A stretch of 64,000 bases of DNA from Pyrenophora tritici-repentis (GCF_003171515.1 NC_089390.1:620001-684000); one strand, 5' to 3'. Shown: positions 11,491 through 24,063, numbered from the stretch's first letter. The notes: generated by a model from the letters alone, not told the origin. Numbers and translations: made by a program.

Positions 11491-14400
11491 GTCTCTTTTA
11501 CGGGCATGCAATACGGTTAGTGAGCCGGGCACAACACATATAGGGCTCGTGTGTGGACATGGCATGGGCACAGCATGGTATGGCATGGCTTGTGCTTCAA
11601 AGCCGTTTATCAAGGCTTTTATTTGGAAAAAAGGTGGGTTTGACGATGTTTCGTTGTCGGGCGCATGACATGGTATAGATGCAAATTTTTGTTTTGTTTG
11701 TCCGTTATGAAGATACCTCTTTGTTTTCTGGTTTGCATATTTATTCACCTACGGGTTTGTTTCGTTTGCGCGCGCGCGCGATGTTACGGAGAACATGCAT
11801 GACACATACTGTCGGCATACACACGGTGTGTCGCCTAATAAGGCCCAATGTACCGCCTCGATCCTACTTCGGCCCAACTCGGACCCAACGCTATGTATAC
11901 CTTCGTAGCCCCCACATTCGTAGAATCATCATACACCAGAATACCAATACACAAGATTACCTTAGCTACTGTTATTCACCGTACGATCGTACAAGGCCTT
12001 CCAACACATACACATATACCATTCAGAGCATACCTACCTACTGCCGAACTACATTTAGTTAATTTTAATTGTTAATCACTCCTTCCTCCCTTCCGCGCCA
12101 CATCACCCTTGCCTCTTCCAAGACTTCGACGTTGCCTTCTCGAAGCCCGTTCGGATAGCGACTGTATTTGTGCAAGATCGTCGTCGTTTACTGCAGAGAG
12201 CTGGTCGCTCGGGTTTATTTATAATTGATCGGCAGTTTACTTGCCTACGTTTATTGCGATAGCGATGATGTACCGGTATATCGATCAGCGTTCAGGGGGT
12301 TCGGCCGGGGGTGCGGTCGCCGGCGGACGGGGACGGGTAGGACTGGGACTGGGACGACAGTGCAGCAAAAGCCTGCATCTTACCTTTTGCGGCAACAACT
12401 TGGTCACAGATCTGCACTCCACCTTCCCCCTTGGAAGCCTTCTTTCGTGTTGCTAAAATTGTGGCATGGAGGGCGAGGCGGGCACGTGACACTTGTTGCC
12501 CTTGAGGTCCGATAGCCGCATGATTCAAATGCCGTCTGTTAAGAAAATGCCGTCTGTTAAGAGCTTGGTGATAATAACAGGCATCTTTTGCGGCGGGTAT
12601 GGGGTTCCGAGCGAGAGTGACAGCACAGTGACAGCTAAGTGAGACATACACGACGGACGACAGATTGCATCGGGGCAATTACTGCAAGCGATGCACGGCA
12701 ATGATGGGTGGAAGAAAGCAACTTTAGGAGGCCAGCCAGACCTGACTGACTGACTAATTGATCAACACATCATGTGTATGCTCTGGAATCGGAATGTGGA
12801 AGAAAAAACAGTTGCCGAAGGACAGACGACGTTTGTGTAAAATAAAAAAAAATACAGGTTGCATCGGTTCCACCTCCCAAGTCGACGGGTAGAATTGCAA
12901 AGGTCAGCTCAAAGCGGCATCACAGGTGCCGATTCGGGTGGCGAACGACTGTCAACGCAGCAGGTGCAACCGCCGTCATGCACACATTTCGCCTCCCCAC
13001 GACGCGTACGTAGAATTTTTGCCCCCCTCAACTACCGCAAACACTTGTAAGTGGACAAGCATCTTGCATCTTGCATCTCCGTTTGGAGTCACACTCGGCT
13101 ACGCCGAACGGGTTGAACTCCTCTGGCATAACGTCGACGCAACGCACGCGCTGATCGTGGTCTGATTTTTGCCCTCAAGATGAAGCGGAGATCAGCGGTA
13201 TGCCTGTCTGCTCCATGTGGGTGATGTTCATTTTTTTTGCCCATGTGGGAAAGGGTGCAACAACGTTTTGCGCTTGGTAAGAGAAAGAGAGAGATTGTGT
13301 GTGTTGGGGAAGGGCAAGCGAGTGCGAGGGGAGGGGTGTGTCGAGCCGGAGGTTTTTTTCTTCTCTCACCGAAAGCCTAGCCGGCTAATGTCTTGCCTTG
13401 CTCTGGGTACTATCTCCATGGATAGTCCTTTTCGCGATCTTGGTACACTAAACTCTCTGGACTAACTAGGCAGATGAGACCGGCTCTAGTTCTCTCTGTT
13501 GCAAGACGTCATGTCAGAGATCGACGACGATTTGTATTGGACATGGGCGGTGCGTCGTGCCTATATCCGTAACCACCCTTGAGGAGCGATACGCCGGCTC
13601 CTCTTTGTCCACCGAACTACGTTATTACGCATGGTATGGATGGTATCAGTGCGCTTGTAGCAGCAGCCGCGGTTGACTTGCCTTCCGAGTCTCCGACCGT
13701 ACATGGCCCTTCCAGCAGAAGCTAAGGCACGACTCGACCTGAACTGCATGTGCTGCTTCTGCACATGTTCAAACTTGCTGCAAGCCTCATCATTTCCAAG
13801 CTGGGGCGGGTTACAAGCCCCGGGCGCCTCAGCGTAGTAGTAGCGTACAAGACTCCCTAACCCACGCGGTAGGTAACTATGATAGCCCCGGGTCACTACC
13901 GCAATCCTTCCCGCCTGCCTCGCGACGACGACGACGGCATTTTGGCCGGTTTCAAGCCCGCAAACTGCCAAGTTGCCGTCTGCACGGCGCGCTATGACTA
14001 CTAGGACTTGTTTTCTATATACACCTAGGCTACCCATTCCGTCATTAGGTGCGTAATCATCGAGACATTGTCAAATGTGTCATGTTGGCAAAAAATCAAA
14101 CCTTACTTCCCCTCTCACTCTGCAGGACGCAGTATGTCCTCAGCAGCAATTTCGCCCTGCTATCCGCATTTCGACATTTTCTGATGATGCTCGACGGCAC
14201 ATGTGGGTGGTGATTGGCCCAAGGTCTAGTCCACTGGGGCCTGAAATCATACTCCAAGATCCTTCGTACAGATCCGGTGCGCCGCGAGTTTCACGTAGAT
14301 CCGCTGCAGATCCAAACAGGTATAGCCTAGGCGCCGACGCGGAAATTTACCTTTTAATCGATCGTTCGAGGCGGTGCCAGGCGCCCGGGCATGGCGCAAC

Positions 14401-14550
14401 GCCGCGTCTGAAGACGGGCTTGCGAGCTGTCATCCAACTTGTTGCTCATATTACATGCTGTACCGGTAGTGGGAACACACCGTCAGTGCTGGTGCACCGC
14501 TGATCACACAAGGCTACCGCAGAAGAAGAAAAAAAATACAGAGATAGAAG

Positions 14551-14568
14551 CGCGCGCGCGCGCGCGCA
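14551..14568. repeat. CG dinucleotide run
   Basis: Nine near-perfect CG dinucleotides in a non-coding region. Alternating purine-pyrimidine runs of this kind can take up Z-DNA in vitro; nothing here shows a role. Confidence 0.85.
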
Positions 14569-16410
14569 CGCGAGCATCAACCCATGAGGCTACGCTCCGC
14601 CCATGTCTAGCCAATCTGTAGGAGCGCCTCAGAGTGACACATGTCCGGGTCTTGTGTCGGGTCCTGGGTGGGTTTCTTATCGATTGGCCATGCCATGCCG
14701 TCTGTCACGCTATGTCGATCCGGAGGGGTCCCCCCCAGGCTGACACGTTGGAAACTATTCCTTGTTCCGTCCCACCATTGACTTTATGATTACTTACACC
14801 TAGCAGGGGGGGTGCTCCTCCTTCAGCCGTTGACGCTCAGACGGCATCTGTAAGTATACTCGTTCGGGTTCGGCACTAGGCTCGGAACAGGTTCTGCAGC
14901 AGGGCCACCGGATACCCTTCAGCACCATTCCAAGGTTTCGTGTTGATGCACGGCGGCTCTCTGGACACGAAGTGCTCATTTCACCGCTTCCACTTCGGGA
15001 CATTACATGGCTGAGGCTGTGACAGAGACCAACGACCCTTCATTTCCCTATACTGCTATTGGCAAGCTAGGCCAGTGTCAGACCACACTTTGGGCAGCGG
15101 TAATCTTGCGCTTCGCTTCCTCCCGGACGTTGACCCTGCTGGCTGGTCAGGTTAGCGCACGGCTCACCATCCCCAGCCCACGCCCATCAAAAGACCCAGG
15201 GACATGCCATGGCCGTGGTCCAGAGCAGAGTTGCACAATGAATTACCACATGCGTGCTCCATGGGATTTCGGGATTTCGCACAGACAAAAGTTTGGCACG
15301 CCCAATTGGCGGCACCGGAGCTTATTTGATACGACGACACCTATGTTTATTACGACAGATGTTGGTTTGAGCGTTTCCCGTACGACAGGGGCAAGGCAAC
15401 TTGTCTTTTGAGGCCGCTCTCGCTCGGTTGTAAGTATGTAGTGATACTGTAGAGAGCAAAGCAGTAGCACGTCGTTGGCTCGTCACTCATTCGTCTTGCT
15501 TCCCACGTCCACGGTCAGGGAATTGGGGCCGAGGCCAAAGTGGAAGTATCCGCGACGCCTTCTCCGATCAGCCTAGTTCCAAGGCGGATGCTGCTCATCA
15601 AATCAAACTCAGCAGCGGTAGTTTGGGCTGTGTTTTGCTTGGCTGCCAGCTCGCAACGGCACAGAGTAGCAGTGGGCGGCCGGGACAAGAGTAATGCTGC
15701 GGCGAAAGCCAGCGCCACAAGTGGGAACCGTAACCAGATTTTGCATCAGCCGGAGCCTTTCTCCACGCGCGTCACATAGCGGGACTACAAGAACGCGCAC
15801 CGCAGTAAAACAACATTGCGCTTGCTGACTTACCCATCCCGTCCCAGGCACATCCCTGCAAAGCCTACTTCCCGCCGTCGCCCGCTAAACGCCACACATC
15901 GGCTTGTCCTCATCTATGGCTTGCCGTTTGTTCGTGCTGCTCTCATGTGTTTGCGGCCGTCACTGCCGTTGGTTGGCCCGACTCCAGTCGGTCCTCTTCC
16001 CTCCTTGTCACACCCATTCCCCACTGTTGCCCACTTTCACTCGCCCTTCACCAATCTGGACCTGATCGACCACGCCGGCCCACGCGAGTGCTTTGTAGAA
16101 GCTTGATCTTCGTTGCATCGAGCCTTGCCTGTTACTCTTTGATTTCTTCTTCGCTGCCCTGCTATAGCCGCGAATCAGATTGATCCGCCCACGCCTGCCA
16201 TACTTTGACCCTAGGCCGTAAGGGAACGGGTACCAATCTCATCCCGGGTCATATGTGGATGGTGGTCCTGGCAAACATACTCTGGTGAATAATAAGTATG
16301 TACACCGTCCTTTCTCTTTCCGGAACTACAAATTTTGGCGCCACCCCGACCACTCATTTCAATGTCGAATTGCTTCCACGCCATCTTCCACGCCGGCCAC
16401 TTCTCCACCC

Positions 16411-17994
16411 ATGTTGCTCACTCTCTCTAACCCGGTAAAGTCCGACTTTGAATTCAAATCCCATGCCTACTCCCCAGCCTTTTCACCTCCTACCGCTCGA
16501 TACTCTGACCGGCTCCCTGGTGGCCGATCACCCTCCTCCTCCACCACCTCACAGGCTGCCAATCCGTCTTCTCGCACCATGAGTACGCCGCATCGGGGTC
16601 TCCCTCCACCCTCGGCCATGACGCTGCCTGATCCGGCGAGGGGAGGTGCTCCATCCATGTCTTCTTCCCTTGGTCAACTACCTCCAGCTCCTCCGCAATG
16701 GCAAGGTGCCGAGGACGGCATGAAGAACTGGCTGGCCGCAAAGGCTGAAGAGGAACGACGAAAGCAAGAGGAGGAGAAGACGAGGCAGGAAACGCTACGG
16801 CTCGAGCAACGCAAGGTTGAGCAGTCTATGCTACGAGAGTCGATGCAGGGAGGGATCCCGCCTCATCTGGTGCCCATCATATTTGCTGGCATCGGAGGGG
16901 GTAACCTCGCAAACGTCAGTTCCGAATGGATACAGCAGTACGCGAACCAGGTCCAGGCCGCCCAACAGCATGTGCAGGCTCAGGCGCAATCCCAGCTTTC
17001 CCCAGATCTCCGGAGAGACCCAAGATTAATCGGACAGGCCCTGTCGACTGTGTATGCCGGTCAGGCGCAAGCCTCGCAAACCATACTCCCCCCAACGTCA
17101 GTCCTGCCTGGCCAGCCTCTACAGACGCAGTCTCAACAAGGCTCGCCCTCCTTCACTGGCTACACGGGTGCATCGCTATCACCGCGCTCGAGAGCTGCAC
17201 AAGCTGGTCTTGGTGGCGCTCCAACTTCGGCCCCACGGTCTTTAACGCAGTCGTCACTTCCTCGCTTGACAACGAACGAGATGAACATTCAACCGCCTCC
17301 TGCTGCTCCAGCGGGCGTACAGCAGCTTCAGCAGACACAGACACAACAGCAAGAACAATCTTCCCCTTCTATATATTTTCACCATTGGGTGCCCCCCTCG
17401 TCTTCTTCCCAGGACAAGAGTTCGAGTGGTAACCCGCCAGCTACGCCCTCAGGTAAATTCAAAACTTCGCCTGTTCACCAGTCACGGCAACGTGCTGCGT
17501 CGCATGCGTCTGACGTAGAGTACACCAGCTCCCCGAAAAAGCGCAAGGCCCAAGGCCCACACCCCGCTCCGCCGCCGCCTACATCAGCGCCGGGGTCATA
17601 CACATCTCCATCCTTTTCCCACATCTCTTCGTCATCAACGTCGACACCGGGGCGACGAGGGCATGCTCGAAACCGGTCTGATGCATCGGCACGAGCGGCA
17701 GAGGGCTCCAGCGGTTCACTAAGCAGAAGAGGCACGGTTTCTGGGCTCGCGCACGAGACTGTGCGGCCGCGCGACGCAGGAGAAGAAGCAAGAGACGCAG
17801 AGGGCAAAGCCCAGGCCAATTCGGACCATGTACACGCAAGCTCGCCACCGCGTAATGACCTTCGAGGGCCAAGCCAGCAGAATTACGCGCCGCCATCGAC
17901 AGCTGGTCAACCTGAAACGGGACAATTCAGAACACACCAGCATTGGGATCGGAGCTACATGTCATCTCCCAAGCGGGAAGTTGGGGACCATTAG
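16411..17994 (+). CDS. Q/P/S-rich low-complexity protein, probably nuclear, unknown function
   Basis: A single-exon frame of 527 residues if started at the Met at 16411 (MLLTLSNPVKSDFEFKSHAY). The frame is open further upstream and another Met at 16255 would add 52 residues, but those look like leader sequence. A helical, charged segment (EEERRKQEEEKTRQETLRLE) at about 115-135 is followed by a hydrophobic conserved-looking patch (GGIPPHLVPIIFAGIGGGNL). Long Gln, Pro and Ser tracts come next, then a basic stretch with KKRK (a possible nuclear localisation signal) and a C-terminal MSSPKREVGDH. This composition is common in fungal transcriptional co-regulators and RNA-binding scaffolds. I do not recognise the family. 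It is the only gene in a 13-kb gene-poor stretch, and a transposon sits 98 bp after its stop codon. Confidence 0.75.
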   Translation: MLLTLSNPVKSDFEFKSHAYSPAFSPPTARYSDRLPGGRSPSSSTTSQAANPSSRTMSTPHRGLPPPSAMTLPDPARGGAPSMSSSLGQLPPAPPQWQGAEDGMKNWLAAKAEEERRKQEEEKTRQETLRLEQRKVEQSMLRESMQGGIPPHLVPIIFAGIGGGNLANVSSEWIQQYANQVQAAQQHVQAQAQSQLSPDLRRDPRLIGQALSTVYAGQAQASQTILPPTSVLPGQPLQTQSQQGSPSFTGYTGASLSPRSRAAQAGLGGAPTSAPRSLTQSSLPRLTTNEMNIQPPPAAPAGVQQLQQTQTQQQEQSSPSIYFHHWVPPSSSSQDKSSSGNPPATPSGKFKTSPVHQSRQRAASHASDVEYTSSPKKRKAQGPHPAPPPPTSAPGSYTSPSFSHISSSSTSTPGRRGHARNRSDASARAAEGSSGSLSRRGTVSGLAHETVRPRDAGEEARDAEGKAQANSDHVHASSPPRNDLRGPSQQNYAPPSTAGQPETGQFRTHQHWDRSYMSSPKREVGDH

Positions 17995-18169
17995 ATTGGG
18001 ACATGGTTCTAGCATCGCACTCGCACGGATCTGGAATGGTTGCTGATGGGCGGTCGATATCGGGCCTTCGATAAGCAAAGTACGCACGCGCTACAGAGGT
18101 GCCTTTCAAAAGTTATTGCTGACAGGGGGGTCTCCTATTTGACCGAGAAACTACCGAAATACAGACAGA

Positions 18170-19643
18170 TCAGTCTCCACGAACTCTTGGCAGGCCTCTG
18201 CCTTCCTTGTACTCATTCCCACCTTCAAGTTCAATAATCTTTTGAACATGGATAGGAATTCTCTCTATCCATGCCTGAATCTGTGACTGTGGGAGATCAC
18301 TCCAGGCCTGCTCCCATGCTTTTGTGGCCTCTCCTCTACTCTTTGGAGCTCCTTTCTTGGTAGTTCTTCTCTTTAACCATGGCCAGGCTGGCTCAATAGC
18401 GTTGAGATCAGGTGAGTTACCACACCAGAAGAGCTTCTCCACACTCTCTCGTTGATAGATAATATTCTGGGCCTGGTGAGCATGAGAGGGAGCCTTATCT
18501 TCTTGAACAAGAGTACCTGGCCTCTCTCTCATACACTCCTTAGCAAAGGGGATAAGCTTCGGGAGAAGAACCTCAGTCTGATACCGCCACCAATCAATGC
18601 CACCTTTATCATTACCACGAGTGAGCTTCCCATTCTCCAGAGATGTCAACAAGCAAGTCAAGCTGGCTTGATTCTTATCGATTGCAGATCACAGACCATT
18701 CTCTGGGACGTGCCACTGTGCACGAGCCTCTATATTGTCTGTGATCTGCAATCGATAAGAATCAAGCCAGCTTGACTTGCTTGTTGACATCTCTGCCATT
18801 CTCCTTAGTCCATCTCCATTGAGGAGCTCTACCAGGCTTATTCCTTAAGCCTATCCTCTTCATGCCTATAGTAAGCTCCCACTCCTCTCTCATAATAGGC
18901 TCTAGGATCTTATTCATCTCTTCAATCTTAAGAGCTGCTTCTCTCTTCTCTTGGGCTGTCTCTGGCCTCCATACATGAAAGGGACCTTTGTAATTATACG
19001 TGAAGCAGCCCCAGAACATAAACTCAGAGTATCCCTTCCACCTCTCTCGTATCACAGATCTTGTAAGAGCCTCATCTGCCTTTCTCCACACCCGATACCC
19101 ACCACGGCGGTGGTTCAGTACGACAGAGGTCTCATCTGACCAGATAACGTTCTTCCAGTCCTCAAGAGTCCAGTGCTGACGAGCGAGACACCAGGTAAGT
19201 CTATCTTGTCTCATCTTCTTCGTCAACCCAGGCTTCCTCGTCGGCTTCGTCTTCTTGTATCCTGCTGCCTTGAGGACTCTCCACACCGTGGTAGGAGAGA
19301 CGTCGTAACCGTAGAGACTAAGATCACCAGCTATGTCAGCACAGCTCTTCTCTCGTCCATAACGGTCACGGCGTACTTTGTCAACAGTAGGTTCATGGAT
19401 AGCCTCTTGTTTACGTGGGCGGCCTGAGCGAGGAGCATCTTCAAGGTGTTCAGGAAGAACCTTTAGGGTTGGTCCATTTGGCTCAAAGCCTCGAAGGCAG
19501 GCTCGGCTGAAGATAGCGTCGATAGTGCGTGGGGAAATACCCAGGATCTCGCTGATCTGGCTCGTTGATTTGCCCACAAAGCGGGACTTTAAAGTAACAA
19601 TTATAGCACGTGTGAATGAGTCTGTGTGAGAACGAGGAGCCAT
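18170..19643 (-). pseudogene. Tc1/mariner transposase, split by a nested element
   Basis: The first part runs 19643 to about 18804 (280 residues) and the second from about 18637 to 18170. The two are in different frames and are separated by the 158-bp insertion plus an 8-bp target duplication. 166 bp is one more than a multiple of three, which accounts exactly for the frame change. The N-terminal 130 residues contain helix-turn-helix segments (QISEILGISPRTIDAIF; TVWRVLKAAGYKKTK). The DDE triad is visible: Asp170 in VIWSDETS, a second Asp in QEDKAPSH and a Glu in DLNAIEPAW, with 34 residues between the last two, hence DD34E. Without the insertion it looks like a complete transposase of about 440 residues. 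As it stands translation stops within the insertion, so this copy should be inactive. Confidence 0.9.
18638..18795. mobile_element. 158-bp foldback element, hAT-type MITE
   Basis: Two perfect 59-bp inverted repeats (18638-18696 and 18737-18795) surround a 40-bp core. The ends read CAGAGATG..CATCTCTG. The flanking 8 bp CCATTCTC is exactly duplicated at 18630-18637 and 18796-18803. An 8-bp target duplication with CAG..CTG ends is typical of the hAT superfamily, so this is best read as a non-autonomous hAT element moved by a transposase elsewhere. Arms without a single mismatch suggest it is young. The transcript would form a very stable hairpin. Confidence 0.9.
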
Positions 19644-19785
19644 TACTAGTATAACTAACCTTTGAGAAACACCAAAGAAAGCGAAGATACTGCTATCTTC
19701 AGCTTCAAAAACTCCGACTGTGCCAAGAAATATCGGGCCGATAGATCTACCGCGCTAGCAATAACTTTTGAAAGGCACCTCCGTA

Positions 19786-22700
19786 CAAACTACGGCCCCA
19801 ACCAACGCGAAACCGAGCAGCAAAGACACAATGCCATGGCAGTTCAACGCTTTTCTTGATTTAGGAATGTGCGCGAGGGAGAGAGAGTTTGCTGACCAAA
19901 GCAAAAGCTGCAGAAGGCTTCTGCAAGCGAAATGAGACGACTCCACAGACTTGGAATTCTGGCCTTTTTGTTCCAATCTTGAAATCTAGACGCACGGGCC
20001 CGGCTACCCCACCCGCGAACATCTTGCGCTCATCTCATGAAATTGCATCGCAATGTCGTTTTGCCTGGCCGCTTGTCGTTCGGCACGGCATGCCAACTTT
20101 GCTCGCCGCGACTTGTAGCCCTAGGTGTTGTATGCCGAGCACTCGTTTATTCCCGGGTACTGGTTCCCTTTTTTGTTCGGGTCCGATCTTAATGGCTGCA
20201 TGTCAGACAACGTTTTTGGACGACATGCCGGCTATAACTGGCGTCTTAAGACGGCGCACCCACGCTTGGGCGAGCTCCCAGGATTCCAACGATTTTCCAT
20301 ATTCAACCTTTTTCTTGTTCGTTTACGGCAAAACCGAGCAAGCTGAACCGATGTTGGCTGCTATTAGGCAGTCTCCACATAAGCGGCGTTGTTTTCGCCT
20401 CCCTCATCCCGGCTGTTATACTGTACATTGAGGAAGTGCCGCTTTTCTTCTTGAGCAGTCGTCGCCCGTCGCCGCTGCCGCCGCTCCGTGTGTGTGTGCG
20501 TAGTCGACCCCGCACGCATGCGAAGCACAAGACCATTTGTACGTCCAGGCGGACGTTGGTTGTGTAGTTGCACCGGTTGAAGTTGTCAGCTATGCTTGCT
20601 TAGCCGACAATTGTGGTGCTGGCTGGCTGGCTTGTCTGTCCGTCCGGCTGCACCCGACTATACTTGAACAACATCTACCGGCACATTTTCGGCGCGCGCC
20701 ATTTATTTATCAATACTTCTTCTTCTTGACCACGTTCAAGCGTCGGTCGACGCCTACTCTTTTGAGGCAAATTCTTCAATACTTGATTTTTCTTTTCTAT
20801 AAACTTCATCAGACAGATAAAGACACGGACTGGTTCCGGTCTTACTTCCTTGTACTTATAACCCGAGCTGTATTCTCCATTGTCTCTATCGACCTTGCCC
20901 GTTTTACGCTTTCTTGGCATTGGTTTTGTTCCAAATCGGGGTTCGGCTTCCTCCCCGCCGTCACCTCCACCTTGATCCTCCCCCCTACACCCTCATGGAG
21001 CAATGTTCTTAGTCTGCTCAATCCTTTACATTGACGGCGCTTTTTTTGGTCGGATGCATTTTTTTTTAGGCCATGGGCTCTTGGCATCTTACGTATGAGT
21101 GCCCATGCCCCCGGTATCTGGCATACCCTCAATTATGAACGAACATGCACAGCGTGCATACATACTATCAAGACTGGGAAGAACAGCACATATGCAACGC
21201 AACGCAACGCAACGGGAACAAGGGGAAATCGGACGGTACTTTCCACACTGCGCACCTGTCTTTCTCCTTTAGTCCGAGAGAGACAGTGTAGCAGTCAAGT
21301 GGCTATCAGCAATCCAAACACATTCCTCCTTTTATCCAACACAACTCATTGCTCCTCATGACATCATCACATTATTTCGGGTTCTTCTTCATTTTGCATG
21401 TTATCGTCGTTGTTTTGGGCTACGTACTTATCAGGCTGTTGCACATATACCCCCTGGTCTGGTTCTCTTTCCCACTGCACTCTCCCCGTTTTTAGATGGG
21501 GTCGTTGTATTGTTTGTCTTAACGCATGTCTAAACGTTATCATCGTTCATCATATACGTACAATGACTATATTCGGTATCTATCACTACCCCTTGGTGTG
21601 GTCTTCTGATTTCGTCCGAGCTCTTGTTCACCCCCGTTGTCGCATAGATGTTTTGACTAAGAAGGTGATGGAGATGGAGAGGGAGACAAGCATCAACCTA
21701 CTACGGTACGGTACTCCTATCTATCCCCCCCTCTCTCGCACGCAGCCCATTCCCCCGCAACTCCATGTACATAACCCTACTTCCTTTCTTCCATTCCTCC
21801 GCGCCGCGCACACCAACCGCGCCGCGCACACCAAGTGCGCACATCATTTTAGGACGGGCTATCGAAACGTCGATCTCCTTTTTTTGTGGCATGGCGAGGT
21901 ATGGAAACGGGACGGTGTCATGTTACGGTAGGTTGGCGTCAAGGACCGAAGTCGGCATGTGTGGTTCAAACGTACGTACGTATTCATGTACCGATACGGC
22001 ACGGCACGGCATGGTGAATTGGAGGGCGGCAAGGCAGGCAAGCAAGCAAGGTATAATATGGCCTGATTTTCCTTTCGGTCACTCGGGACGAGATAGGTAG
22101 GACTAGGGTATCTGATTACAGTACTAGCCTTACCTCGCCTTACTAGCTCCTTTTGTATATTTGCTTGGCTAGTTGGGGATGCAGGGGCTGACCTTACTAC
22201 CTACTACTTACATGTCATGTGTATACGGTGCGTGATACGGTCGGTGTGCGGTATTCCCCATCCATGCGCCCCCCATGTGGAAATGCAGTTTCACCGAAAG
22301 AGCGGAGTGAGCAACTGAAAACGGCACAGCACAGAGCCAGAGGCAGAGCGGGAAAAAAGACGGCATGCGTGTGCTGGAAGTGGGGCTGGCCTGTTTTTAC
22401 TACCCGGGCTGACTGGATGGTGTTTCTTACCGGTTATCGCGTAGGGCTAGGTGGGGAACAGGCTTGATGCTTGTTCTTGTATTTAATATGGTCTTATCTT
22501 TGTCTGCTTGTGTGTTTGGCTGGCTGGCTGGCTCCGGTTCCCCGAGGCGAGGGCTGAGAGCTTCTGGCGTACTTACATGTAGTAGAGCTGTGGTTTGATT
22601 ACGTAGATGTCTGTTTTATAACGGAACGGAACGAAATGAAATGAAACAAACCCCATGAACAAACCACGCCTGTTTTATGCATACTAACGGCTTCATAGCT

Positions 22701-24063
22701 TGGGTTAGTCAACTTCCTTTTTTGGTCATGTTTTCCCTACGCTGTGCTGCGCTGCGCTGCTGGGTTCGGGGGTCGGGACTTGGGTTAGGTGGTCGGGTCA
22801 GGTGGGCGCCGCGCGTGTTGCCGGTTTCGCTTTTCTAATCTCTACTATTTCCTTGGTTGGAACGGGATGATAGGGTAGCTGGCGATGGATTGTGAGGCTG
22901 ATGGCGCTGCTTTCGCTGTGGAAGCCATGGCGTGATGATTGGGTTAGGCTAGGTAGGTTAGCTGTGAGGGTCTTTTTTTCGCCGTTTTTGCTCGGTACTT
23001 CCGGCGGCGATGTGGTTAGGTCAGGTGAGGTGAGGTTAGACTGGGAGTATGTGTTTTCCGGTGAGGGGAGGCAAAGAGGCTTTTGCTTTTGCGGGTGAGC
23101 GGTGTGGGTGTTGTGAGCGGTAGCAGGGAGGTCTGAGAATAGTTTAAATGGAAACACATGGAGCTGTGCAGTAGGATTGGCTTAAGTGGAGGGGATAATT
23201 GGTAGATATTCGTTAGCTGAGGTCTGATGATTGTGCAGTGTGGCTTTTTTTTGGGGCTGCTTGGGGTTAGAGTTGTGTAATTAAGGGTTTAGGATGTTTG
23301 CTCTAGGATACTAGTTTATCTTAGTACAAAGGGCCGTTGTGCTACGGAGTTGAGCGGTTTCCTCGTTTTCGACGGAGATTGGATGCTTGTATGAGAGGGT
23401 TACCCTAAATGAGCGGTTGGTGGTGAGGTAGCGGGTTTTGAGCAGTGGTGTTCCTGTCTTTCCTTCTTTTGTGACATTCTTGGATTTGAATACTTTTCTC
23501 TCGTTTTAGGAAATACTGAACATTTTTTTGGTTGGTTCGAACGTGAATACAGTAAACTTCAGGTAGGTACCGTGGACTCGGCAGCCTGTCATTACTCCAA
23601 TATAACCAAAGTTCTACCTCAACACAATTCCCTTAGGGAAAAAAAGGGTAGCCTGCATGCTTATTTTGAAATCAGTTCGGGCTGGAAATAAACTCAGTAG
23701 TAGTACATTTCATCGACTAAACGATGCATGTCCAAGTCACCGGGTCTTGAATACACATGGGAGTCAGGTTGCGATGGATTCACTAGCCACAGTTGTCCCG
23801 CCTTGTGGCGCAGGTACCCCACCATGATGGTCTGTGGTTCGCGTCGGTCCAGCAGCCTGACGGGTCCAAGGTCCAACCCAAGAGCAAACCAACAAACACT
23901 CCTCCTGGCTATTATTTAACTCTACGCGCACGGCATCTTCCTACACCAAAGGAAGCCCCCCATTCTATATCGCATACGTTCGCGACTCTAGAACGTCCGA
24001 TACAACGTCAAGCAGCTTGCAACCCGACACCGCTTGAGCGCAAGTGAGAAACACACAGTCACA
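19786..24063. other. 4.3-kb region without a recognisable gene
   Basis: Frames here are short and have no family features. The sequence contains poly-T/pyrimidine patches (20700-21500), a short CAACG repeat near 21196, GCTGG and GGTTAG-like short repeats (22500-23050), and the promoter of the NEDD8 gene at its right end. It could contain untranslated leader or non-coding transcripts. I cannot support any gene. Confidence 0.5.

Larger units (their letters stand above)
10939..16410. other. 5.5-kb gene-poor region
   Basis: I see no frame here with a recognisable family, and none that joins by credible splice sites into a long protein. The sequence is not AT-rich and has short low-complexity tracts: GGCAT x5 near 11466, GC runs near 11770 and 14551, and purine/pyrimidine patches. 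The last 500 bp before 16411 are C/T-rich, as in promoters and leaders of filamentous-fungal genes. It may hold the long upstream control region of the gene at 16411, a non-coding RNA, or genes too divergent to read by eye. Confidence 0.5.
18094..19783 (-). mobile_element. Tc1/mariner DD34E transposon, interrupted
   Basis: The ends are 27-bp terminal inverted repeats beginning C(A/G)GAGGTGCCTTTCAAAAG, at 18094-18120 and 19757-19783, with one mismatch. Each end abuts a TA dinucleotide (18092-18093 and 19784-19785), the target-site duplication of the Tc1/mariner superfamily. The element is 1,690 bp with one transposase gene on the minus strand, broken by a 158-bp nested element at 18638-18795. 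Subtracting that insertion and its 8-bp duplication leaves about 1.52 kb, a normal size. The sequence has normal base composition, with no obvious C-to-T decay of the RIP type, so insertion looks fairly recent. It lies just 3' of the gene ending at 17994. Confidence 0.93.

Noticed and set aside
11437..11748. Frames over the GGCAT repeat encoding Met-Pro-Cys-His repeats
   Set aside because: They result from the microsatellite; no other coding evidence.
20537..21034. 165-codon plus frame in the gene-poor region
   Set aside because: Composition is Phe/Leu/Ser from T-rich DNA, with no start context, family motif or splice partner.
22776..23040. GGTTAG/GGTTAGGT strings, possible interstitial telomeric repeat
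   Set aside because: The period is irregular and TTAGGG is not repeated in tandem; it is simple G/T-rich sequence.
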